DNA from: Calothrix sp. NIES-2100
GTDB taxonomy: Bacteria; Cyanobacteriota; Cyanobacteriia; Cyanobacteriales; Nostocaceae
Direction: 5' to 3'
Length of the DNA stretch: 64,000 nucleotides
Assembly: GCF_002368195.1 (NCBI RefSeq)
Contig: NZ_AP018178.1
Location: 791,738-855,737, forward strand
The notes under the pieces: model-generated
Told to the model about the DNA's origin: nothing
Databases searched by the model: none
What the model saw: only the letters and a program-made list of their open reading frames with translations
Part shown: positions 41,944-50,179 of the stretch, in pieces
Layout: each line of letters opens with the position of its first letter
Position numbering within the stretch: position 1 is the stretch's first letter
Position numbers and translations under genes: made by a program

Positions 41944-44102
41944 GTTGGGTCGATGGGGGGTATTATCCCCCGCACCTCCCATTTCAATCTGGACGTGCGC
42001 CTTTCGGTGCATCCAGCTTTCGACAAATCTGAGGCTATTTGCCTTTGCGATAGTGAACTAAATCGTGGCAAGATTCATGTATAGCCAAAAGGTTTTTAGG
42101 ATGACAATTGTCATGGTTACCATCAATGTGATGGAGGTGAATTCTTTCAGCATCTACAAAACTTAAGCCACAAAATCCACATTTGTGGTGTTGAGAAATC
42201 AAAGCTTTGGATGTCGCACCATCATAGAATTTGGATTGACGTTGACTCCAATAAATCAGGTTGCCGTTGAAGGGAGAATAATCTCCTTTGACATTGACGA
42301 AATCATTTTCCGAGTAGGGGACTGGAGGAAATGCCTTTTTGACTAGGGTTTCGGCTTGGTAACGGTTCATTTTAGGTTGTTGGTTGAACACTTTAAATGT
42401 TCGGTGATTAATGAACCAGAGCGAAAACTGAGAACCAGACATTTTGCAGTAACGATGATAATTTCGCCAACCCCGAATAATTGGGGCTAATTTATCGGCT
42501 TTGATGGCTGCACCATCATGCGAGTTATTGATAATGGTTTTGACTTTAGCTTGAAAAGTTTTGAAGTTCTCCATTGCCGGAGTACATCTAAACTTGCCAT
42601 TGTTCTGGACTTGAAAATGCCAGCCTAAAAAGTCAAAGCCTGTTGTCGCTCTAACTAATCTTGTCTTTGAGGCTTTTACATTTAGTCCGCGAATGTGCAA
42701 AAAGGCGCTGACTTTATCAAGTATTTGTGAAGCATTTTCATTCGGCTTGAGGATAAATACCATATCATCCGCATATCTGACGGATTTATGGATATTTTCG
42801 ATGCCGTCTAATGCGATGTTGGCAAGAAGTGGGCTGCATACTCCTCCCTGTGGTGTACCAGAATCAGGGAATTCGGGATTTGTACCGATTTTCAGACTTC
42901 TCCACAGCCCTTGTTTGACGCTTTGCGGCGCGATTACCACAGACATCAAGAAGTTATGGTTGATGCGGTCGAAACATTTTTCAATATCGAGTTCTAGGAT
43001 TCGTTTTTCCTTTCCATTCGCATGAGAGTTCAAGTTTTGGAAAATCAACTTTTGACAATCATGTGCCGAACGTCCTGGTCTAAATCCATAGCTTCTGGCA
43101 TTAAATAATGCTTCGTGTGCTGGTTCTATCGCGTATTTGAGCAAGCATTGCCATACTCTGTCCCGAATCGTGGGTACTTTTAAGATTCTTTGAGTACCGT
43201 CTTTCTTTGGTATGGGAATTTCTCTGAGTTTTTGGGGTTTCCAATTATGAATATTTACCTTGATGTATTCATCGAGTTCAATTCTTTCAAAGAAAGTTAA
43301 GGACTTTTTTCCATCGACACCAGCGGTCTTCTTCCCAACATTTAATTGTGTGACTTGACGAATCGCTAATAATCTTGCACTCCGGGAACGGAGTATCAGC
43401 TTTTGGAGACTTTTGACAAGTTTTTGGTCATTGGCTCGCATCGCTTTATATAATCGACATTGTAGGCGAAAAAGGTTTTTGCGGAGTTTCTTCCACGGTA
43501 ACGATTTCCACAGTTCACTGTAGTTTATTTCTACGTGTCTAACCATACTCTACGCCGCTAATTATACTCTGATTGCCTCGAACCAATTACGGTTCGTCCT
43601 ACCTAATGTGGAGGTTTACTTATCTCGTCTTACCTACTAGAGTTTCGACCTTTCTCTAGACTCCATCATTATTTTTCCTCGTTCCAATTCTGGATTTTTT
43701 GATGATTTAGGACAGACCAGTTCGCCAATATTCTTCTCATAGGAATACGGCTAACGAAACAATATTGCCGCGAGAATAAAAACATCAAGTCGGTATGTTT
43801 TTTTCAGATTACCGCTTGGGATTATGACGCTTTTTTAGGTCTTGTTTATCCTTGTCATCTCCCCATTAACACCAGTGTGCCATATCTGCTTTTAGCTCTG
43901 ATTGTGTCCTGTTTCCAGCTTCACTCTCTAGAATTCCGAGTCTAGTCGGTGTGGACAGGTTGGGAGTCACTGTTTCCTTTCCAGGGTAGGATTCTATACC
44001 TACATCCGTGAATTAGTTATGAGATTTTCCAGGTTTCATCCGGATTTTTCTCACCTAGAGCTATATACTTGGTAGTATTTTTTACTCTAGAACGAGTCGC
44101 AC
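41944..44102 (-). mobile_element. Group II intron inserted in a CRISPR spacer
   Basis: On the minus strand the 5' end is GTGCGACTCG (from 44102). The domain V hairpin CTGGATGCACC-GAAA-GGCGCACGTCCAG is at 41988-42018, followed by a G/C-rich domain VI and a 3' end CGACCCAAC (41944), with a candidate branch A seven nt from the end. Length 2159 nt, encoding an RT-HNH maturase in domain IV. The 5' exon ends GGGATTGAAACA. EBS1 candidate TGTTTC (43761-43756) lies in a hairpin loop, and EBS2 candidate AATCCC (43823-43818) lies 62 nt earlier; they pair with GAAACA and GGGATT. Excision rejoins 1 + 35 nt into a 36-nt spacer. It is in the sense direction of the pre-crRNA, so splicing could repair it. Boundaries inferred from motifs. 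Confidence 0.92.
42035..43546 (-). CDS. ltrA: Group II intron-encoded reverse transcriptase-maturase with HNH endonuclease
   Basis: 503 residues. The RT domain has IPIPKKDGTQRILKVPTIRD, SYGFRPGRSAHDC, LELDIEKCFDRINH, GTPQGGVCSPLLANIALD and the active-site VRYADDMV. The maturase (X) domain covers IIRGWRNYHRYCK onward. The C-terminal HNH nuclease has CGFCG, HLHHIDGNHDNCHPKNL and HESCHDLVHY. All catalytic motifs are intact, so the protein could support splicing, target cleavage and target-primed reverse transcription. The stop lies just before domain V, as expected for a domain IV ORF. ATG 43546 is ~556 nt from the intron 5' end. Confidence 0.96.
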   Translation of the reverse strand: MVRHVEINYSELWKSLPWKKLRKNLFRLQCRLYKAMRANDQKLVKSLQKLILRSRSARLLAIRQVTQLNVGKKTAGVDGKKSLTFFERIELDEYIKVNIHNWKPQKLREIPIPKKDGTQRILKVPTIRDRVWQCLLKYAIEPAHEALFNARSYGFRPGRSAHDCQKLIFQNLNSHANGKEKRILELDIEKCFDRINHNFLMSVVIAPQSVKQGLWRSLKIGTNPEFPDSGTPQGGVCSPLLANIALDGIENIHKSVRYADDMVFILKPNENASQILDKVSAFLHIRGLNVKASKTRLVRATTGFDFLGWHFQVQNNGKFRCTPAMENFKTFQAKVKTIINNSHDGAAIKADKLAPIIRGWRNYHRYCKMSGSQFSLWFINHRTFKVFNQQPKMNRYQAETLVKKAFPPVPYSENDFVNVKGDYSPFNGNLIYWSQRQSKFYDGATSKALISQHHKCGFCGLSFVDAERIHLHHIDGNHDNCHPKNLLAIHESCHDLVHYRKGK

Positions 44103-45165
44103 TGTTTCAATCCCTGATAGGGATTATTGTTAATTGCAATAAACATCAATACTTTCAAGGAACTTATCCAAGCCACGTTTCAATCCCTGATAGGGATTAT
44201 TGTTAATTGCAATAATACTCAACAAGCATGAGAAGAATTTAAAACTTAGTTTCAATCCCTGATAGGGATTATTGTTAATTGCAATCTACATTCACCACAC
44301 CTCAACAAGCTACCGCCGATTTGCTCGTTTCAATCCCTGATAGGGATTATTGTTAATTGCAATTACTCTCAAAGAGTCTGGCTACTACTGCCAGTATGTT
44401 TCAATCCCTGATAGGGATTATTGTTAATTGCAATTAGGGTTTGTTAGGTTTGCTCACCCATAAATCCTTGTTTCAATCCCTGATAGGGATTATTGTTAAT
44501 TGCAATGTCGGTGGTCATATCCCGCCCTTTCTCGTGGCTGATGTTTCAATCCCTGATAGGGATTATTGTTAATTGCAATATCGGGATATTTAAATGCAAA
44601 TTCATCGAGATTAGTTTCAATCCCTGATAGGGATTATTGTTAATTGCAATTCAGAATCATTCCAAAGCTTGCTATGTTTTGAATATAAATCGTTTCAATC
44701 CCTGATAGGGATTATTGTTAATTGCAATACTACCAGATGAAGTCCCACCACCAACAAGAGCGTTTCAATCCCTGATAGGGATTATTGTTAATTGCAATCA
44801 CCTGCCGCTTACTTATCCAAATATGTTGGTAAGGGGTTTCAATCCCTGATAGGGATTATTGTTAATTGCAATTTTATTTTAAATCTCTTAATATATATTT
44901 TCCACAGCTAGTTTCAATCCCTGATAGGGATTATTGTTAATTGCAATGCAGTGGCTTGTTGAGGTGTGGCAAAGGTAGCGAAAGTTTCAATCCCTGATAG
45001 GGATTATTGTTAATTGCAATATGCATCAACTTCTATCTCATCTTTAATTTGTTCAATGTTTCAATCCCTGATAGGGATTATTGTTAATTGCAATAAAATA
45101 CTCTGCTTGTTAAGCCTACTCTCATGGGGTTTCAATCCCTGATAGGGATTATTGTTAATTGCAAT

Positions 45166-45420
45166 CGCCCGGAGTTGAAAGCGTTGATATATTTGGTTTT
45201 CAAGGTGCAGTTCCGTCAACCTCCAACCAAAGTATCTCTTGGGTGCTTGAGTTGTCAATAGGTATCAGGGATCAAAAAGCTCAAAAGCTTGTGTAGCAAG
45301 GGTTAGAGAGTTTGCGTCAACCTCATCATAGGTGTAAGAGGGTTCAAAAGCAGCAGGGGGAAGCTTTTGGGGCGTAAAATTTTCCTTCATGTTTCCAACA
45401 CCTACTGGTTGACGCAAAAC
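45166..45420 (-). promoter_or_regulatory. CRISPR leader
   Basis: 255 bp between repeat 20 and the cas2 stop, on the side opposite the degenerate repeat. It contains direct copies of GTCAACCTC (near 45216 and 45316) and the inverse GGTTGACGC at 45409, next to cas2. Promoter and integration-host sites were not resolved. Confidence 0.75.
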
Positions 45421-45693
45421 TCAAGCAAAGAACACTGTGGTGTCGATTGGCATTTCGCCGCCGATGCGCTCAATTTTACCTTGACAGCAAGCGCAGAGGA
45501 AGTAAAATCGGATGCTGTCTTGGTCTGGCTTGATTAATTTAGAGAGACGCGATCGCAGTTTAGCATACTGAGTGTGTGTCAAGTCGCACTCAAAAATCGA
45601 ATACTGCATCCACTGTCCATAAGATTTGAGAACCTTGTGAATTTTCGTGCGGCGTTTGTCTTCTGGTACGTCGTAAGAAACTACTACAAACAT
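45421..45693 (-). CDS. cas2: CRISPR-associated endoribonuclease-fold protein Cas2
   Basis: 90 residues. MFVVVSYDVPEDKRRTKIHKVL is the ferredoxin-fold start with the conserved Asp. QYSIFECDLTHTQYAKLRSRL and IRFYFLCACC follow. Cas2 bridges two Cas1 dimers in the spacer integrase. The gene lies 42 bp after cas1 and directly before the leader. Confidence 0.97.
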   Translation of the reverse strand: MFVVVSYDVPEDKRRTKIHKVLKSYGQWMQYSIFECDLTHTQYAKLRSRLSKLIKPDQDSIRFYFLCACCQGKIERIGGEMPIDTTVFFA

Positions 45694-45735
45694 AGGGGCT
45701 GGGGGCTGGGGGCTAGGGATTGATTTGTGAATTTA

Positions 45736-46740
45736 TTACTTCATTACTAAAGGGGGATATTTATCAATTTCTCCAAGCAGATATTTAGCAAGCAACCGTG
45801 CTTGAATTTCAAAAGTTTCTTGATAAGAATGTTGCTTTTGCAAGATGGGATGCTTAAATTTATCTTGCTTCTTTTCTTGATATAGTCGCAGAAAAGTATG
45901 TAATCCTTCTTTAGTTAATGAAACAGCATTACTCACAGGTTCCGTAATAAAGTCTTTTGGTGTCAACATCCGGCGATTGATTGCTGTGAGAACAACAGCA
46001 TCTACTATTAAAGGTCGAAATTCTTCCATTAAATCTAATGCTAAAGAAGGTCTACCATATCGCTCTGTATGCAAGTATCCTAAATAAGGGTCAAAACCTA
46101 CAATATTTAAAGCTCCTTGGATATCATGACGTAGTAAAGAGTAACCTAAACTCAACAGAGAATTTACTGGATCTACCGGCGGGCGACGATTACGGGTGGT
46201 AAAACTAAAATCATCGACACGAATTAATTGATTGAAACAGCCAAAATATGCTGCACTACCGGCACCTTCTAAGCCTCTGATAGAATTAATTACATCGACT
46301 TTTTCCAAAGATGCGATCGCATTAGTTAATTGCGTGATACCAGCACTCAAATCTAGTTCAGAATAGCGGCGTTGAGATTGTAATAAAGTCTGACGGTAAT
46401 TCTTCAGTTTACCTCTGACAAAACCTTGCGTGACGTGAATAGCTTGGGCTGATTCACCTGCGGCTTTCCATTGAGCATTACGAACAAAAATGTTTTTACT
46501 CATTTCCGGTTCTAAGCGAGCAATATATTTACCATTATTTGTGAGTAAAGTTAGGGGAATTTTTTTATCAATCAGTTCAGCGATCGCAGCCGGAGAGATA
46601 CTGGATCGTCCCATGACTACTAAACCATCTACTTTAATCAGCGGTACGTCTAAAATTACTTTTTTGTCAAATTTAACATTGAGACGTTCATCGTTTTTGC
46701 TGATAAAAGAATCATCTTGTGTAACGTAAATTGTTCCCAT
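45736..46740 (-). CDS. cas1: CRISPR integrase Cas1 (I-D type)
   Basis: 334 residues, full length. The metal-binding set is visible: Glu158 in RGLEGAGSAAYF, His224 in GYLHTERYGRPSLALD and Glu239/240 in LMEEFRPL. The N-terminal beta domain begins MGTIYVTQDDSFISK. No RT fusion. It is separated from cas4 by ~450 bp that contains a palindromic repeat, so cas1-cas2 may have their own promoter. Confidence 0.97.
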   Translation of the reverse strand: MGTIYVTQDDSFISKNDERLNVKFDKKVILDVPLIKVDGLVVMGRSSISPAAIAELIDKKIPLTLLTNNGKYIARLEPEMSKNIFVRNAQWKAAGESAQAIHVTQGFVRGKLKNYRQTLLQSQRRYSELDLSAGITQLTNAIASLEKVDVINSIRGLEGAGSAAYFGCFNQLIRVDDFSFTTRNRRPPVDPVNSLLSLGYSLLRHDIQGALNIVGFDPYLGYLHTERYGRPSLALDLMEEFRPLIVDAVVLTAINRRMLTPKDFITEPVSNAVSLTKEGLHTFLRLYQEKKQDKFKHPILQKQHSYQETFEIQARLLAKYLLGEIDKYPPLVMK

Positions 46741-47192
46741 GATTTGATTCCCAAATAAATAACATCTTTAGAGAATGTTTTAAAAGTCCTGTCGTCGGTA
46801 GCAAAAAATTCTAGATCCCCCTAAATCCCCCTTAAAAAGGGGGACTTTGAGTCCAGTTCCCCCCTTTTTAAGGGGGGCTAGGGGGGATCTGAAAGTACTT
46901 ATAATCACAGCCAATCACTTTTCAAACAACCTCTTAGACAAATAGAATTCGCAACTACACAACCAAATAGGAATTATGCATTGACAATCAATACCAAATA
47001 TGAATAATGGAAAAAACACACCAATTGTAGGGGTTTAGCACTGCTAAACCCTCCATAGCGCTTGTGAGAAATGCGGAAATAGTGGAAATCTCAAAAATTA
47101 ACTAGTGCAGCTTGACAGTAATACCTTTCTTGCCTTCTGCCTGCTCACTGAGCGTAGTCGTTCGCGGAGCGTCTCGCAGAGAAGTGCTGCCT
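46741..47192. other. cas4-cas1 gap with fold-back repeats
   Basis: No gene. Holds a palindromic repeat (46813-46890), a hairpin GGTTTAGCACTGCTAAACC (47031-47050) and repeat filler (CTCACTGAGCGTAGTCG, 47142 onward). Confidence 0.7.
46813..46890. repeat. Palindromic repeat AGATCCCCCTAAATCCCCCT type
   Basis: AGATCCCCCTAAATCCCCC with CTTAAAAAGG on the left pairs with CCTTTTTAAGGGGGG and CTAGGGGGGATCT on the right. This palindrome is frequent in Nostocales genomes. Here it splits the cas operon. Confidence 0.8.
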
Positions 47193-47792
47193 TTATACTC
47201 CAGCTTCCTGATAGCTTTTGAGCTTATCTATTACTTTGGGTAAACATTGCGAATAAAGACTGCATCCTTTGCAGCGTTTGCTGTAAACTGCTGGTGGCAT
47301 AATTCCAGTTTGCAGTAAATTTGTCACAGCGTTAATTGTGGCGATCGCACTTTCTCTGAGTTCTTGATTAATCTCTACTAATTGGCGTTGATGGGAGTGA
47401 GCATAATAGATATATCCAATATTGATAGTTCGCCCTGTCATTTCTTCTAAACACAAAGCTTGGGCGCAAACTTGCAACTCATCATTATCCCATTCACCTT
47501 TACGTCCCCGCTTATATTCCACAGGGTAAAACTCACCAGATTCAACCTCAATTAAATCAGATTTGCCGATTAATTGATACTTTTCTGACTTCAGCCAAAT
47601 CGCCCGAACTTGCCAAGTTTCTTCCCGCTGTCCATCGCCTGTAGTGTGGACGCGATCGTGTAAACTTGTCCCTTCAATAGTATATTGGTTATCGATAAAT
47701 TCCCCTGCACAAAACATCCGCCAACAGCGATGGGAACAATAGGCATATTGATTCAAGGCCGCAATCTGAATATATTCAGTGTTCATTATCAT
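47193..47792 (-). CDS. cas4: Cas4 RecB-type Fe-S exonuclease
   Basis: 199 residues. N-terminal Cys cluster (YAYCSHRCWRMFC), RecB nuclease motif (IGKSDLIEVESGEFYPVEYKRGRKG) and C-terminal cysteines (CKGCSLYSQCLPKV) together give the Fe-S cluster and nuclease site. Cas4 trims and orients prespacers by PAM. Met3 (ATG 47786) is an alternative start. Confidence 0.95.
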   Translation of the reverse strand: MIMNTEYIQIAALNQYAYCSHRCWRMFCAGEFIDNQYTIEGTSLHDRVHTTGDGQREETWQVRAIWLKSEKYQLIGKSDLIEVESGEFYPVEYKRGRKGEWDNDELQVCAQALCLEEMTGRTINIGYIYYAHSHQRQLVEINQELRESAIATINAVTNLLQTGIMPPAVYSKRCKGCSLYSQCLPKVIDKLKSYQEAGV

Positions 47793-47870
47793 TTGTCATT
47801 TGTCATTTGTCATTTGTCATTTGTCATTTGTCAACAGTCAACAGTCAACAGTCAACAGTTAACAGTTAAC
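47788..47870. repeat. Heptamer repeats TTTGTCA then CAACAGT
   Basis: Six TTTGTCA units and four to five CAACAGT units between cas6 and cas4. STRR-type, inside the cas operon. Confidence 0.9.
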
Positions 47871-47871
47871 A

Positions 47872-48711
47872 TTAAAACCGCCTTATCATCCCCATCCCCA
47901 TTGTTGTTTTTCGCCCAACTCCTGCATATAATGCAAAGTCAGCTAAGGCGTTAATTTGCTTAATTTGTATTGGTTCAACTTCTCCTAAAATTCGATAGCT
48001 AACTTCGCCAATAATGCCGATAAATTTGCTGCGAGAGTCGGCTAAAATTTCTGTGTTAATATTGACGAATGAGGGAAAAATTGACTCGATGGCAATTTCC
48101 GAAAATTCTATACCGCTGTATTTATTCCACCGTGAAAGTAAGGAATTAAAAACACATTCTCTGGTAGGAAGAGTAGTATCAAACTTTCCTTGGCGGAAAG
48201 CGGTAGGTGTGGCGAAGGTGAAGTTAAGAGTGCGTTCTTGAGCGATCGCTTGTTCGTACAATTGAGCGTAGGTGCTGGCGTTTGCCCAAGGTTGAATTGA
48301 TTGGGGTGTACCTTGGATGCTGGTAATGTATAAATCAGCGGGGCCAAGATGCCACGGGTGTTGGGGGTTGAGATTTAGCCATAGTTGGGTAAGTCTGCCA
48401 AAAAGAGTGTCATCTAATAGAGAAATGCGCCACCAACAAGGCATTCCGGCTGGGATTGGTTGTTGATGTTGCCATTGCAAAGTATGGTGAGCAATTTTAG
48501 ATTGATATTTGCTGCGTTCCCGTTCCTTGAGTATTTGTAAGGGGGAGAGCGTAAAAGCTTTATCTGCGGTAGCATCATGCAAGCGATCGCCTAATGCGGG
48601 ATCTACAGAACTCACAAGTGTTAAAAATAGTGCGTGCAGATGTCTACCCGTGAGATATTGGGGTGGAATCGGTGACTGGGGAAGCAGATTCAGAACAAGG
48701 CTATGAGGCAT
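47872..48711 (-). CDS. cas6: CRISPR pre-crRNA endoribonuclease Cas6
   Basis: 279 residues. RAMP start MPHSLVLNLLPQSPIPPQYLTGRHLHALFL and the C-terminal glycine-rich loop YAGVGRKTTMGMGMIR. It should cut within each repeat 8 nt from its 3' end, leaving the AUUGAAAC handle. The repeat's CCCTATCAGGG hairpin is the expected recognition element. Partial hairpins of the same kind lie in the cas operon at 56297-56428. Confidence 0.93.
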   Translation of the reverse strand: MPHSLVLNLLPQSPIPPQYLTGRHLHALFLTLVSSVDPALGDRLHDATADKAFTLSPLQILKERERSKYQSKIAHHTLQWQHQQPIPAGMPCWWRISLLDDTLFGRLTQLWLNLNPQHPWHLGPADLYITSIQGTPQSIQPWANASTYAQLYEQAIAQERTLNFTFATPTAFRQGKFDTTLPTRECVFNSLLSRWNKYSGIEFSEIAIESIFPSFVNINTEILADSRSKFIGIIGEVSYRILGEVEPIQIKQINALADFALYAGVGRKTTMGMGMIRRF

Positions 48712-48717
48712 ATTTTA

Positions 48718-48748
48718 AAAGTCAAAAGTCAAAAGTCAAAAGTCAAAA
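48718..48748. repeat. AAAAGTC heptamer repeat
   Basis: Four AAAAGTC units between the oxygenase and cas6 genes. STRR-type. Confidence 0.85.
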
Positions 48749-48750
48749 AC

Positions 48751-49419
48751 TTACTTGCGTTTTTTTGTTGCATACTGAGCAACTCTTGACTCTATGGTAA
48801 ATTCTGGGATTTCTGCAAGTTCTACCTCGCTTAAACTATACTGTTCACAAACCAAACTCAGGCGATTTCCCGGTGTTCTCACCGCGTTGACAGAATGGGT
48901 TAAATCACCTTGAAAGTGAAGTAAAGTATTCATTTGCGGCTTAATTTGCCCAAGTTGGCGTTTGTGCGACTGGAGTACTAGTTCTCCTCCCTGCATATCG
49001 GGAGGTACGCGCACATAGAGAACACTGACAAACAGAGGCGGTTCAATGGTTTTGCAGTAAGAACGCAAAGAGCGATCGATGTGCGGATCGACACGGGAGC
49101 CTTCTTTGAGCAATAAAGGATTGAGGTAAAAAGCATTACAGTTAGTCTGGAGAGCCAAATCTAGATAAGGCTTGAAGTAGGGAAACTGTTGTTCTACTTG
49201 CTCTATGTGTGATTTTTGAAACACCACAGAAAATCCCTTCGTCCCGACAAAATCGCGGTTGAGGTTGTTGACAGCAAAGTAAGGACAAGCATGGATTTCC
49301 CCCCATAAGTCATTGAGGTAATTGCTGGGGAAGGCGTTTGGTTGTAGTTGATAGTGTTTCACTGTGGGTGTGAGGAAATTTGTCCAGTTTTGAGTTTTAG
49401 GGTGCGTTAGGCGAAACAC
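48751..49419 (-). CDS. 2-oxoglutarate/Fe(II)-dependent oxygenase inside the cas operon
   Basis: 222 residues. The double-stranded beta-helix metal site is complete: His113-x-Asp115 (GSRVDPHIDRSLRSY) and His175 (GDLTHSVNAV), with Arg186 (RTPGNRLSLV) for 2-oxoglutarate. GGELVLQ sits between, as in prolyl-4-hydroxylase-like enzymes. It lies between csc1 (47 bp upstream) and cas6 (39 bp downstream), in the same direction, so it is probably co-transcribed with the effector genes. It is not a core type I-D gene. The substrate is unknown; protein, RNA or DNA hydroxylation/demethylation are all possible for the family. Confidence 0.9.
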   Translation of the reverse strand: MFRLTHPKTQNWTNFLTPTVKHYQLQPNAFPSNYLNDLWGEIHACPYFAVNNLNRDFVGTKGFSVVFQKSHIEQVEQQFPYFKPYLDLALQTNCNAFYLNPLLLKEGSRVDPHIDRSLRSYCKTIEPPLFVSVLYVRVPPDMQGGELVLQSHKRQLGQIKPQMNTLLHFQGDLTHSVNAVRTPGNRLSLVCEQYSLSEVELAEIPEFTIESRVAQYATKKRK

Positions 49420-49466
49420 CGTAACGCACCGCCAATGATATCAGGATGTATGCATCTAAGAATTGA

Positions 49467-50174
49467 TTAACCTTTAAAACGATATTCCATCCGCACAGGA
49501 ATTTTTATTTCTTGAAGTCCATCAAATTGGTAATATTGTCCCCGAATTTGGACATTTTGAATTAAGCTAACAGGTGGCATATTGACCACATCATAGCTAA
49601 TCACTTGATTTGTGAACATCACATCTAAAGGATTTAAGGGATATTTACAGGTGAATAAACCTTCAGCAGTTTTAGGTTGAGGTAATTCTTTAACTTTCAA
49701 CTCAGCCTTACTCATCCATTTACCTAAGCGAATCCACTTTGGTAATTTGAGTGTTTTTTGAGATATGAGAAAAAACTCAAACTCACTTTCCGGAGCAATT
49801 TCTTTAGCTCTGCCAAAACTAGGAATATTCTTTTGGGTTTTCTCCATTTCAACATGGTAGTTGTTGTTAGCATACTTCCAAGTATTGAGAATGGCTGAAT
49901 GGCTAATTGCACGCGCCGGAGTCAAATAAATTCCCTGTTGATTCAGTGGTGTGAGATGCTCCTCATATTTTGGCACTTGCTCAGGACAAAAGTAGCGATA
50001 GGAATGTTCTTCAGCAACGGTAGTAGAGTAGATTGCACTATCAACTAATCCCAACGCATAACAGAGAGCATAATTATGAATTACTGGCTCTGTTTCATAC
50101 AATCGCCCAATTTCACGAGTTGCATAATAAAGGCTGTCGTGTAGTTCTAATTGACAACGGTAGATAATAGTCAT
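49467..50174 (-). CDS. csc1: Type I-D Cascade subunit Csc1 (Cas5-like)
   Basis: 235 residues. RAMP-like start MTIIYRCQLELHDSLYYATREIGRLYETEPVIHNYALCYALG and late basic region VQIRGQYYQF. The size and the position just after csc2 (5 bp apart) match Csc1, the Cas5-type subunit that caps the crRNA 5' handle in type I-D. Confidence 0.93.
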   Translation of the reverse strand: MTIIYRCQLELHDSLYYATREIGRLYETEPVIHNYALCYALGLVDSAIYSTTVAEEHSYRYFCPEQVPKYEEHLTPLNQQGIYLTPARAISHSAILNTWKYANNNYHVEMEKTQKNIPSFGRAKEIAPESEFEFFLISQKTLKLPKWIRLGKWMSKAELKVKELPQPKTAEGLFTCKYPLNPLDVMFTNQVISYDVVNMPPVSLIQNVQIRGQYYQFDGLQEIKIPVRMEYRFKG

Positions 50175-50179
50175 GAAAA

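Larger units (their letters stand above)
41586..45165 (-). CRISPR. Type I-D CRISPR array: 20 repeats, 19 spacers, split by a group II intron
   Basis: 37-nt repeats that, read on the minus strand, begin ATTGCAATTAAC and end in ATTGAAAC, the 8-nt handle usual for type I and III crRNAs. Repeat starts on the plus strand: 41586 (degenerate), 41659, 41730, 41802, 41872, then after the intron 44104, 44177, 44249, 44327, 44398, 44470, 44543, 44614, 44692, 44762, 44836, 44911, 44984, 45058, 45129. Repeats 2-20 look identical. Spacers are 33-41 nt. Handle, degenerate end (low coordinates) and cas1-cas2 position all say transcription is leftward from a leader at 45166-45420. The spacer between repeats 5 and 6 contains the intron (41944-44102). 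Confidence 0.97.

Noticed and set aside
45061..45258. 65-codon minus-strand frame in the leader
   Set aside because: It reads through two CRISPR repeats and the leader, and is explained by the array.
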